Shown one piece after another: positions 43,799-56,211 of a stretch of DNA of 64,000 nucleotides (position 1 is its first letter; each line of letters opens with the position of its first letter). A program made the translations under genes and the position numbers. The notes beneath the pieces were generated by a model that did not search any database, was not told the DNA's origin, and worked only from the letters and a program-made list of their open reading frames with translations. This stretch comes from Apostichopus japonicus (Eukaryota > Echinodermata > Holothuroidea > Aspidochirotida > Stichopodidae): contig NC_092565.1 of NCBI RefSeq assembly GCF_037975245.1, forward strand, positions 7,866,999 through 7,930,998. The letters are read 5' to 3'.

Positions 43799-46700
43799 GT
43801 AACTTTGCAGTTTTCAAAATGAACCTCTCTTCTCTTCAAATGGTGATTGAAATGGTTAATGAAGACCAACTTGAAAATTAGTAGTAAAATTAAATTTTGC
43901 TGATGTGTCCACTCTGTAATCTGTTGCCTGGTGTGATTATTTTGTCATAACCACAATAGTTGTCATACTTGACCTGTGGCTTTGTTTGTGAAAGGTTCCT
44001 ATTGTTTTGGGAGTAGTCAAAGGTCATTTGAGGTTCAGAGAACTCAATGGTGATAATAACAGAAGTGATTCTCTTGGTAAGGTAACTGGGGCAGTTTTAG
44101 TGGATTGCTCTTGTGCTTCACAAAAATTCAAACATTTAGACTTTAGTGAATCTTAAGGTGAAATGCTGTCAGCCATGTTCAAAACGTATATTTGAGGGAG
44201 ATCAAAGGTCATCTCAGAAAGTCTGATTTGAAATATTGTCTCCTAAAATCATAAAGGGAGTAAATTGTGTTCATGCCTCTGTTATGATATGCAAGGAGTA
44301 TTAAACTTTTGTGAAGGTCACAGTTAGTTGACTTCCATAAAGGTCACAACTCGGAACCCTGTTTAGCAAGATTTCTTGAGGAATATAGAATGATTGGTCT
44401 CATTTGTGAAGTATAACTTCCTTATAAATATAAAGAATCTCATATGGTTCTTGTGGAGGCAAAAGGTTCTTAGAACTTGAGATCACCAGAGGTTAAAATG
44501 GGAAACAGTCAAGTGGACAGTAGCAATGTATTTGTCATAATTGGTAAATTTCTGTTGTTAGTATGACTTGAAAGGAGTTTTTACAAAGTTTATTGAGGCT
44601 GGCCACTCTTTATGACACGCAACCACCTGGAATTTTAATGTTCCAGGTTGTTGTGCAATCTACCTTTGGTACCAGTTTCCCGATTGGACGTGGTACCTCT
44701 GACTCACTTTACATGCCAAGTGTTGCGTTGATCCTGCTTATAGCTTATCCCCCCAATGACCCTCAATGAGGTCATTGAACTCTTCCTTTGGAACCTACCA
44801 TACAGAAGTCCTACATCTCATTTTCTTGTGTTGGATTTTCATCCTCCCAAATCTACTTGTACTTTCCTTCTTCGTGGAAAATTTCTGATTCTTGGAAAAA
44901 GTCTGTTTCGTGACCTGTTTCTTTAGGTGTTCTGAAAAACAGTTAAGTCTTGTATCATGACAAAGTAAGGAAAAGTCTTATATTGTGAATGGTTTTTGTA
45001 CTTCTTTTGTATTGACATTTTAGAAACTTTTTGTATTGCTTTTCTTGAAAATAATTTGTGTAGCTTATTTGCTAAAGGAACATGTACATGTATCCTTCAC
45101 ATGGATATAGCAGATAGTCCAATTAGAGTCTCATTCCACAGGTCTGTGATACTGATATCAAACTAGTGAAAAGCACTGTCTTCAGTCATGTTTTTGTTCT
45201 GTGAGGGTCTATAAGGATTTGTTATACTGGTACTGCACAAGAAAATATGTTATAGTTTATAACTGGGGTATGTGACGTCGTGATCAAAGGTATCCAAATT
45301 CTCACCCAAGTACAGGAGTACCCTGTCATTTAACCACCTTTCCAGTGTATAGGTAGCCTCATTGTTAAAATTGGACAAGTTCACAGCCTGATGAATACTT
45401 TCTACAGGAACTGTGGTTTCTCACGTTCTCCTTACTGGTAGGGATTGAGTGGTTACAATAGATCTCAGCCCTAGTTCTGGACTTGTTTGTGACAAACAAT
45501 TTTCTTACATGAAGTGGGTACTGTTTCACTTCTTGTATTCTCAGGATCACTTGGTAAGAGACCAATAGCACGATTTCATCTTGTTTGCCAGTTAATGCTG
45601 CTATCCTAAAAAAAATCTGTCAGGATTCTTGTGAGTGATTTGTTTCTGCATGAGAAGTGAGACCTGTAATTACAACATACTTTTAATTAATTTGTTGAAT
45701 TTTATTGCAGTGTGCTCTGATAATGCCATATAAGTTCTTACTGATTACCCAGTTCCCACACTAACCCTTTCTGCTGAGAAAAGTACTTTCTCTTTTTCTT
45801 CCGTTGTTGGGAGAAAAGGGGTGTAGGAGGGATTAATGGCAGAGGGAATTGTAAGAACATTTTTCCAGGTATTCTCGCAGATCTGCTATTAAGTTTATCA
45901 AACGGGAGTCTTTGAGTAAAAGGAGACTTCAAATCTGATGACTAAAACAAATTCTTAATTTCATTGAGGAAGATGGGGGAGAGAGAGGGGGGGAGCCAGG
46001 CAGGGAGAGGGGAGGAAGAATTTTCCTTTTGATGGTGACACCTATTTGGTCATGAATGTACCTCTTCCTGAGGCTACTGCATATAGTTCAACTTCATCAT
46101 ATTGTAGAAAGTATTGTTTGAAGAGCTTCGTCGATGAGATTTGGAGTTTGTGTGTTTATATGTTTTCTTCCCATTTTTTTTCCCATGGAAAAATTGTTGA
46201 TATTGACATAAGCTGGAAGCTTACCATGGCTTTAAAAATGTTTGTTGCTATAGGAACATAGTTGGCTTTTCAAAACAGGGTAGAATGACTTTTTTCACCA
46301 TATGGCAGTTCATGGTGATCAATGATGATTTTGCCCGGATTTGTGAGACATCCAGAACAAGTTATTTCCGTGATGGAATTTCAACTGAGCTGTAGGGTTG
46401 TATGCTGCTCTGGTCTCACTTTCTGTCAGTATTGGACTATTGTGGTGTATTGAGATGTGTAAGAGATGTATTGTAAATGCAGTTTTGCGTTGTGATACAA
46501 AATGCATACAACTTTGAAAAGAAGCTTTTCTTGAATGCAAATGCAAGTAACAAAGCTCAAAGAGACAGTTTTCATCCTGAATGGATATTTTGACGGAGCC
46601 TTACACTCTTCCCAAAGCCAACCATCCTGCCTGCACTCTCTCCTTAAACTAGTGTGTAGTATACCCATTGTGAAACTCACTGCCATCAGGAAAACAGACA

Positions 46701-47944
46701 AAAAACAGGCAAGTCTAAACTCCCAAAATGATTGCATGCTTGGAAACCTCCACTGGCAGGCGGCTATCATAACAGAGTTTGGCCTGTAGGTTAACAGAAC
46801 ATCTGGTCTATCTTATGTGTACTGTTAGGCTCTTTGGTTGTGGGATTTAGACCACATGTCTTTTGCAAACATATATTTTGCTGGTATATTTAGCAGTCTA
46901 CATGGTATTAAGAGAGACTGAGGAGCCACACAGCTAGGGCAGTTTACTGTGTACATACATTCTGTATACAGTATAGTGTGTGTGTGTGCATAGATTAGTG
47001 GTTAGGCAGATCTTGGGCTGGAGGCCTACATTGTGCATTTCTGCTGAACAGGGAGGAAGAGGATGGAAATCCGTGGCTGTCTCGCATTCTCGATCTGTAA
47101 GTACTGAGAACTGACACAGTAGGTTATATATGATGTACTGTACAAAATAGTGTCCACTGATGTGTTCTTTGGAAAGCTAACAGTGCCAATAAAATTCTGA
47201 CACAACTTTCACAATTGTGATATGGAAGGATACATTTAATACAGTCATATGCCAATAAATAGGTGTTTGAACCAATGAAAGTGTTAAGTTTGATACAGAG
47301 CAAATAAAGTAACATTAGCAAAGCATATTTTATCAGATATACATTTCATTGTTGTTGAATATATTGTGCTGAACATGTTGTGTTTTGGTGTTAGGTCTCT
47401 GCAGTTTCATTGTCATTGCCATTGGAGAGCTGTTTTATAATAAGCTAAAGACTCATCACGAAACATTAAGAGAAATATATATATAAATTTAAATGTAGAG
47501 TTTGCTAAATGTATGTTTAATACTGACCTACAACTTATACACATAAATTGCTTAATATAATCCTAGATTGAATATTTTATTCTCTGGTGAGTTGTCTTTT
47601 AATTTAGTCATGTGATTTCTTGTATTGATGCCACTGTTTTTAAGTACAATTTGAATTTAATAAACCAAAGAATAAGCTTTCTGGATTAACATAAGAAATG
47701 TATCTGCAAATTGTTACCCAATGTGTAAGTACATAGATGATTGCCTATCACATAATGGTTTTTGTCCGTACAGATATATTAAAAAAAAAACGAAACTATG
47801 CGAACCTCCCATTTGTGATGCAAATGGAGAAAAAGTGATAATGTGATCGAATTAAATTTCTTTTATCAATATTAAGCTAATCTTCTAAACTAATTTGAAA
47901 CTTACAAAACAAAGCCAAATAACATATCAAACTACATTGGCGTG

Positions 47945-48175
47945 GTATTAAAATGTACAGACCAAAGTAAATAGGCTAGTACCATAGGTATTACAAACTA
48001 CAGACCAATGAAAATAAGTTAGTGTAAGAGTATACAACTACAAACCAATACCAACAAGCTACAGTATTGCAATGTACAGACCAATGCCAATATTAGATAC
48101 CCTATAACAAATTACAGACCTAACCCAATAAGCTTACAGCCAGTATTTTACACATCAAACCAGTATCAATAAGTG
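47945..48175. repeat. ~50-bp diverged tandem repeat (TACAGACCAATGCCAATA type)
   Basis: About five imperfect units sharing ACAGACCAA followed by an AT-rich TAAGCTAGTA-like segment. Boundaries are fuzzy. Confidence 0.7.
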
Positions 48176-48589
48176 CATTGTGAATAGTACCATTACACTG
48201 CAGTAGATCAGAGGTGGCCAAAGTGTGGCCCGAAAGCCTCATGCGTCCATTGAGTTAAAATTTTTGCAACTCTTGAGATGCTTCTCAAAACGCTTCCTAT
48301 TAAAGCAAGCCAGAGAACCTTATGACAATGAAAGACATGAAATATGTATACTTTGGGCAGTTTTGTGTAGGCTAAGGATCTACATGTGATAGGATATGAA
48401 TCATAACATATGAACATAGTGAATGTAGAACATTACAAACCTTTTTAACTTACCATATATTGTAACATTCCCATCTCAAAGATACAACGTTAGGGATTGT
48501 GGCCCTCCGGTAAGATACAAAATTTCACTGTGGCCTGCAAGATCTATGTCTGAGTTGAGTTGAAGAACTCTATTCTTTTGCGTGAAGTT

Positions 48590-48870
48590 CAATGGTCATT
48601 TTGGGGTCAACAAGGGTCAAAGTCTGAAAACTGTAAATACGATAACTCAAACAGTATGTCTTTATTGAACCTCATACCTGGTATGCAGATCCAGTTTGGT
48701 GAGTCATTTGTGGTGAACAATTTAAGTCAAAGTCTGAAACTCTTGTGAACAAGATAACTCAAGAAGTACATCGTTGTTGTAGATCCAGCTTGGTGAGGTC
48801 AAGAACCTTATTGAAATTTGTAGAGGCCAAAGGTCAAATGAGGTCAATGGGTGTTAAAAGTCTGAAAACA
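48590..48870. repeat. Repeat with recurring AGGTCA-type half-sites and GATAACTC motif
   Basis: Diverged tandem segments share AAGTCTGAAA, GATAACTCAA and GATCCAG(T/C)TTGGTGAG. GGTCAA/AGGTCA half-sites recur, including GGCCAAAGGTCAAATGAGGTCAA split over 48831-48856. A related, more decayed stretch lies at about 44015-44500. Confidence 0.7.
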
Positions 48871-51800
48871 TTTTCAACATGATAACTCCAATATTAAAGC
48901 AATTTATCTTTGAATTCTCCAATGCTATGATCATCTTTTGGTGAACACAGTTTCATCAAATTCAGGTCAGTTTAGTTTTGTGAAGGGGTTCTTTAAGTCT
49001 TCCAGGAAATGAAATCTGCTTCAAGGAGTTGATAATGTTACTTTAAAACGCACTCACCAGGCCCTGTGAAAATATTTCACAGTGTATAAAGAATGTCATG
49101 TAACTCTCATTCATCAATAACATACATGTATTAAAAGGGATGGTTGGTGGCAGAGCTGATTTGCTAGCTCAAAATTGGTTAATGAAAATGTCCTTTTGTT
49201 CATGCATCTATGTATCTATATTTCACATAGGAAGACTGTTCTTTCTGGATATTGAAACATTTTGGAATAAAAATTTGGTATTGTAAATCCATACCAGTGA
49301 ATTAAATGGTTAATACCCACAGGGGAGTGCTACACATAAAGAGCTGGAAATCTCTGATCTTTCCTGGTTATCACATAACTCTTGGACAAATTTAACTCAC
49401 TTGATCTACATTGGTCCGGTTGTTATGTGGAAGTTTGAGCAAATTGTATAGTAAGGAAACCAGAAAGCCAGTTCAATCACAGAGTTAACTGGCCTTCTGG
49501 TTTAACTTCCTTGTGTTGATAGGTTTTTATTGTTCATTATGAATAGCTTTGATTGTTTTTGAAGGAGGATCATTCACTCAATCACTCACTCATTCCATTT
49601 GAAATATTGAATCAACCCTTTCAAGTTCAGCACAACAAGCATTGTAAATTGCAAACTATTCTCTGTTCCTCAGCCTTTTGGCATTAAAGAAGCTTTATTC
49701 AGCTTTTCAAAAGCTATTTGATACGGAAATATCATGTATTTACTGTTAACGATATTACCTATCTCCTATACACATGCACTATCATCTACTTAGCCGATAT
49801 ATAACAACTGGTGAACTTCTCACACTTGGCCCCCAATTGCCCTCTTTGGGTCACTGCCCCCTTCCTTCCAGTTGTACCTATTCATATACGTAACATTTTA
49901 TTTCCGACTGCATTTTCAACCATCCGTATCAACAATCTTCAGCTTAAGCCTTCCTGTGTAAGGGTTTCTGAAGTCTGAAGAATTCCTAAGTTTACCTTTC
50001 TCACTTGCTATGAGCACTTCATTGGTACAGTATCCTTGAAATTTGTCCAGTTCTTTACTCAGGTACGCTCATTTTCTGTTTATCATGTTTGTGCGTACTG
50101 GTTGCATGGAAGCATGACTATTGTATGTTGTGGGGTATTCCACAGTTTATTTCGATCATCTTACGTCAACTATTGATTTAAAAATGCTGATATTATCCCC
50201 TCTGTCTTTAACTTGCGATTCATACCAACATGGAACAATGTCTGGGTGATGAATTGTGGAGACTTAATCTCTTGTTTACCTTCATTTGGTGAAAAAAAAT
50301 TGCTTGATTAATTACAAATTGTATTTTGAGTACTACTTGGTTTTGATTCTTAAATAATAAAAACTGCCGACCAAATACACAAAGCCGCAATACTTGAAAG
50401 CAAAGAAACTTGACAAAAAAAATGAGAAAAATGAAATAAATTAGTCTTTATCTGTATAAATTCTCCCTTACTTGCCTCCATTTCAAATAAACTCCAATCT
50501 ACCTCTCTCCCTCTTTCCACCCCCCCTCCCCCCAAATATATTGGTAACAGTTAAGAAAGACAAAAGAGTGTGATTATTTAGCCTCTGTACATGATCCTGA
50601 AAACCAAACGATTTTTTTTAACCATTAAATACGATACAAACGATGAATACATTATTACAAAAGATAGGACACAAGGCTTTGTGCAATCATTTTGGGAGAC
50701 AAAGAAAATCCTATATGAGATGAGTAACGATTGAAAGTGAGAAAAATGCAGATGTGTTAGATTATTGCGGGTAAGTGGAAATCAATATTTGGATTAGAAT
50801 ATATATAGCTGTTTTAATTTCTAACTTGTGAAGAAGATGTGTGGCTTAATGCCATGTGCAGTTTTTAGGAGACACCTTTCCCAAATAGCTAGTGAAGGTT
50901 CAAGGACTGATTTTATTGTGTTAAAGATCCAACTTTTGTTGAATATTTTTGTGTTTTCAATTTGTTGGGAATACAGTTCACTGTTAAAGGAAAGATATTA
51001 GGTGTCTGAAACCATAGTCTGTTGCTGAAAGTCCAGCAAAATTGAATCAGTAATGATGAAATGAAAGAAAAACTTTGCTTTGGTAAATTCACCATTAATA
51101 CAGTGCAGTGAGCCTATGAGACATAAACTTTACAGTATTTGTGGTTGAATAGTTAATAAATTACTAAGTTTTAGCAGCTAAAGGGTTGTAACCATGTAGG
51201 TCAGGTGGAGTGAGGGTTCTCAAAGACTAAATATATATGGCTTGGTAAGCGTGATCCATAGTAGGAACAAAGGACATCCAGCAGGAATGTGAAGGTTTCT
51301 TAAATGACCCATGATGCAGTCAGTACATGATATTTGTGGGACACAAACTTTGCTGTATGTGATTAAAACATAACTTACTACTTTTGAGCTAGCTAACTTA
51401 AACCTTGAGCAGCTAACTTAAGGCCTGTAAAACTGTATTTAAGCCTGGAGCTTACTAACAGTGGCGGGTGTGCAGCAGACTTTACATTAAAATATGATTT
51501 GCTTGTTCAGAAGTTCATAGTAATAACCATACTTAGAAAAAAATCCAGACAAAACAAAGCAAGATGCTGGCACTTTGGATGGTAGAACGAGAAGGAAGGG
51601 CCTTGACCGGAGGAGCCGGTCATAGAGGGCGCACAATCTTAAAAGGTTCCTAATTTATTCTAGGCACAGTACAATGGTGGGGAGACAGGTAATGCTTGTT
51701 ACTTGTAAATATCCAAACCAGTAAGTGTTTGGATTTACACCGGAGTGCAAAATGCAGTGTTTATTTCATCCGTCTCTTGGCTATCTCTTCTGGTCGCTAA

Positions 51801-53562
51801 AAGTTTGCCAGCAGAATATTTATCCTCAAAAACACGCTGTTCATTTAAGGGATCTGAAGACCCATATATATCTTTAAGGGTTTATATTTAACTTTTATAG
51901 CTACTGGTTGGGAGTATGGTGTTTTATTGTGTTTTAAACATTTTGGCCTATTGTTTAAATTTGTTGCTTGATAGTATCCTTGTGTTTGTACAGTGCTTTG
52001 TGGAAAATGTTATAATGGTTATTATGAAAACTTCTGTAATTTCATCAGGTTAGGTTTGTAAAATACAGTTCATGCTAATCTTTGTGCATGTCCTCCTAAG
52101 CTGTGATCTTGAACACAGACAGTTGCATAATGTTGGCAGAGAGTGCTTCCTTGGGAAAGCCAGTATTAGCAAGTTTATAGCAACTAAATTAAAAGCAGTG
52201 TTCTGAAGTAGCTCCAAATCAACGGCTTGAAATAAATAAATATTAAATCTCCTACTGTAACCAATTTTTCCACAAGAAAGATTTGTAATACCTACTGCAC
52301 CTCATGTGTGCTTTCAATGTAACAAAATATTCCATATTTTCCCCACAGCTTTTGTATACACACAACTTAGAGGTTCTTTAACTTTGTATCAGAGTTATTT
52401 GGCTATGTGACTACAAGTAAACCTAGTCACACATTGGACTGTAAAACAGTAACTTGCTTTGCATTTTAAACTTTTTTTTTATGTTATCAAAATGGCATAT
52501 TAAGTTCCTGACAATTTAGCTTGATGCTCACAGTTTTACTTGGGTCTTTATGTGACTGTCAAGGTTACAGTTTGTAGAAAACGGTTAAAAGAGAAAGGGG
52601 GCGAAAATAGTATGCACTGTTTACAGCAACTTCCTTCTGTTGAGGTGATACGTGTGGGGGATTCACCGTGAGTTTTGTGATCACTTGTCGGGCTTTTCAC
52701 AGTGAGCTACACTTTTTGTTCTCTCAATAAAAGATTGATCTAGCTCAATAGCAAAATGGGTAATTCGTACCGGTTTGTAGTGAACTGTCCATGACTGAAT
52801 CATTATCCCAACAAAATAATAGAAGAGACCAGTTTACAGTTTAAGACTTAATTTTTCTTGTTGAATATTCCAAAATTGAACTATTATATTTTGTCTGAGA
52901 GAAAAGACAAATTCAATGCCACTAATTATTAGGTCAATGTTAAGAAAGATTCAGCATTTACAACACCCCATAATTTCTATTTTATAACGGAAAATAGACT
53001 TTACAAAAATATGAAGCATTTAAAAATTCAAGCATATGTGGTGGGATGAAGGGAAGCTGTTTCTCTGTTGTTTATAGACCAATGACGATGGATACGTTAA
53101 CTTTTTTTTTTTTTATAATGTTACATATCATTTCTTAGTTTTATATTTTGAGCCTCCTTCCCCATCCCCTATTCCCCAATTTCTCAATGTCTTTACAATT
53201 ACAGGGTACAACTCCAGAATTGGTACTCATTGGTCTAGAGTTACTTGACCATGAAAATATTGGACATAGAAAAATGCTTCTTCATTTTAGGAATCTACTT
53301 GGAGTCTACATTATCAGGGATTTCAGGGTATGAGAAGTACAATAGAAAAAAACTACCAAACACTGTAGCCATTTGGTTATTATGTACTCTGTCTATCATG
53401 AAATCTATCTTTGACATTAATTTGAGTTGCTTACCTGCCTCAACTCAACATCTGCACTCCAATCTATCCAAAGCAATCAGTTATGTGGATATTAATTTCT
53501 TTATAATCCAATCTTAAAAATGATTTTTTTCTTTGTTGAAGGAAGTTCCTATTGGGAGATCA

Positions 53563-53957
53563 TTTAGCCCAGCTAAGGATCTGTCCTATTATGTCCTTTT
53601 CTTCATGTAGTGCATTTACCTTATTCTTGACTTGAGTATTTTTTTACGAGTTTGTTGTCACCGTATGTATGTAAGCATTGCTTTTCTTCAAAACTCCTGA
53701 TGAAGTTTCCATCTTCAAAGAAGTGAACATAATGTCTGTGTAAACATGAAAAGGGAATTTAGACCAGTTAAGCATCTGTCCTAATATGTCCTTTTCTTCA
53801 TCTAGTGCATTTACCTTATTCATGACTTAGTATTGTTTTACAGTGGTCGAGTTTGTTGCCACCATATGTAGGCATTGCTTTTCTATCAAAAACTCTGATG
53901 AAGTTTCCATCTGCAGAGAAGTGAAGATATAATGTCTGTGAAAAACAGGAAAAAGGA
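53563..53957. repeat. ~195-bp diverged tandem duplication
   Basis: Copies 53563-53757 and 53758-53957 share ATGTCCTTTTCTTCAT, AGTGCATTTACCTTATTC and GATGAAGTTTCCATCT, with several small indels. Older than the 560-bp and 135-bp duplications. Confidence 0.9.
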
Positions 53958-55371
53958 AAGGTATAGTGGGAACCAAACCGGAAGATAATTGGTATATAAC
54001 GTCTAGCCACACAACCTAACAGTAATCTGCTTCTCTATGTGTTTGATAGTATTTTGACCTGTCAAATCTTCCCACAGAATCATGACAATTTTTCCGAAAA
54101 TGGTAGAACTACTTCCATGTACAGTCTTTGTTCAGGATAATGAAAGAAAACAATTTGGCCAAGGAGATTTGTGAGTTGGTAATGTTGATGGTGAAACAAG
54201 ATAAAGTGGGTCTCCAGAGTCAAAAAATAAATTGATAAAGTTTAGCCTTAAAGACTAGGTACACTGATAGACCCAATAATTTCTTCAACATTTAAGGTCA
54301 ATTGTCCTAAATTGTTGGTGATATTTTGGACTAAAAATCCCATGACAGCTCAGTTTGTTAACTGTTTCATTAAATTCAAGTTATTTACAAATGTTTTTGC
54401 ATGTGGCTACAGTATGTAGTATGCTGATATGCAATCTTGTCTGACCAAAGACAGTTTGAAGATTGACTTTGTAATAATAAGTACTGACTAGTTTAGGGTT
54501 GTTTGATGCAAACATCTCCCAAGGAAGTACATATTTAATGATCAATTGTGACCTGATTTGGAATATTAAATAAAAAAATTGCCAGATAATTTGCGACTCA
54601 ACCGGACTACTGTCGATTGCACTTTAAGCAGTATAATCGTTACATACGCCTTCAAAGTGTCAAATGTACTTCACTCGTAGCTAACTTGTCTCCTGTTTGT
54701 ATAGTTTTACTCTAACCAGCTTACAATTACTGGTAACATTGTTTTTACACAGCGCCCCCACTGACCATTCGTGGTAAATGTCCTCATCCTTCTGAATCTA
54801 CCGTCACAAATCAGATTAAGTGATTCCCGTTGAGATTTTCATATCCGCTCAAATCTAGTTCCTTACTTGAGGACTTACTTCATTCCATCGGAAGGGAGAG
54901 GTCAGTGCCCCCAATCCCCCCACCCCTGTAGAAGGTTGTGAAGGAGGGCCCAGTGCAAGAATGTTACCATTTGCAATAGGCTAAGGTAGAGCAGAGTTTG
55001 CATATATGTTTAGGAAACAGGTAAGTTACGTTAATTCGTAAATTGCCAAACGAGTATGTTTGGGACTTCTTGAGGTTTCAGAAAGACAGGAATCTCTGAG
55101 ATTGATCTAATGTCGATGACTACAAGCATTGTATGAGTACCCATTGAAATTTCTATGATTTTTGGATACATTATAACAGTGGTGGACAACCTTTCCAGTT
55201 TCCTTCAATCTTGTTTCTTTTAATGCAGTGTCTGGTGTGAAATTCTGATGGAATAGTGTTAAAATGACCCTGATCATATTTTGAACAAAAAACAGTCAAC
55301 TGACAATAATATTTGAAGCTATCACCTGGATGGTTATATTACCATTTTCATTTCTTTTTTTGTCATTGTAG

Positions 55372-55454
55372 GTAATCCTGACGGCGTGAGCTGCCCGATG
55401 CAGGCGTCATCAGTTCGTCTCTCCTCAGAGGTTACTGACGAAAGAGGAAGAAAG
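55372..55454 (+). CDS. Candidate second exon of the unidentified + strand gene
   Basis: Acceptor with a long T tract ending CATTGTAG|GTAATCC, donor AGAAAG|GTAAGA. It starts with two bases that complete the phase-1 codon of 43798 (Gly), then reads NPDGVSCPMQASSVRLSSEV and TDERGRK, ending in phase 0. CpG-rich coding-like composition in AT-rich surroundings supports it. The exon's first bases GTAATC themselves resemble a donor. No family recognised; later exons are not found in the window. Confidence 0.5.
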
Positions 55455-56006
55455 GTAAGATCGATAAGACTAATCGCTACCCACCTGTTCCCTCTGCTAC
55501 TTAGGAGTTGCAGTCTTGAAGATACGTCGTTCAAAGTTACCATAATGATACCTGCACACAAGTATTCATTAATTACAATTAACATTGTATTAATCATTGT
55601 CCTGTCTACACACTACAACTGCACTCTCTTTTTGTTTCCATAGTGTTACACACTGACCTTACCAGATGACACATTGTGTGTATCCTTTCGGATTTGTCAA
55701 GCTTCTTGTTCTAGTGTGAGTGTCATGAGAAAACGTCTTAAGTCTATAAAATATACATGGTTAGGGATGGGTGACAAGGGAGGGGCGGAGGGGGGGGGAG
55801 CAGAATGTTTGTGAGAGGGATGACACATCATGGTTATTAAACGTAAATTGCTGATAGATCCCTGCTTCTCCTCTCTACATATCAATAGTCATCTCACTGG
55901 TTTCTTCCTTTGATTGGTTGGTCTCTCTGCTGCCATCATGAACTCTTATGTGAGTCATATAATGTACAGATCTAGGACAAAGCTGAAAGCCTCAGTAGAA
56001 GATATC

Positions 56007-56211
56007 TTAAAGGGGTAAATCAAGAAAAAATAATAAAAACATACAAATGCCATGCAAAAGTGGCACACACTTAGTTAAATGGCCCCCCATTAAACAAGCT
56101 GTGTTGACAGGCCCAAAGCCTCGCAAAATTAAGAAATGTGGTCTATCATATTCCGCCATATCTTGCAATGTTTCGGATAGATGAGGTCGGTGGGGTTGTC
56201 TACCCCTTTAA
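56007..56211. mobile_element. Candidate piggyBac-type MITE flanked by TTAA
   Basis: TTAA at 56007-56010 and 56208-56211 flank a 197-bp unit that starts AGGGGTA and ends TACCCCT. TTAA duplication with short inverted ends is the piggyBac pattern. The inverted ends are only 7 bp, so chance is not excluded. Confidence 0.5.

Larger units (their letters stand above)
43799..55371. other. Putative 11.6-kb intron of the unidentified gene
   Basis: No open frame with domain content or coding bias. Holds the decayed AGGTCA-type repeats, the ~50-bp and ~195-bp tandem repeats, and a GA/GGGA-rich tract at 45971-46018. Confidence 0.4.

Noticed and set aside
46426..46789. Overlapping open frames on both strands
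   Set aside because: Low-information sequence, no domain, no matching splice phases with neighbouring exons.
53148..53517. Open frames with an acceptor-like site at 53204 and a GTATGA donor at about 53328
   Set aside because: In the phase required by 43798 the segment meets a stop after about 14 codons, and composition is not coding-like.
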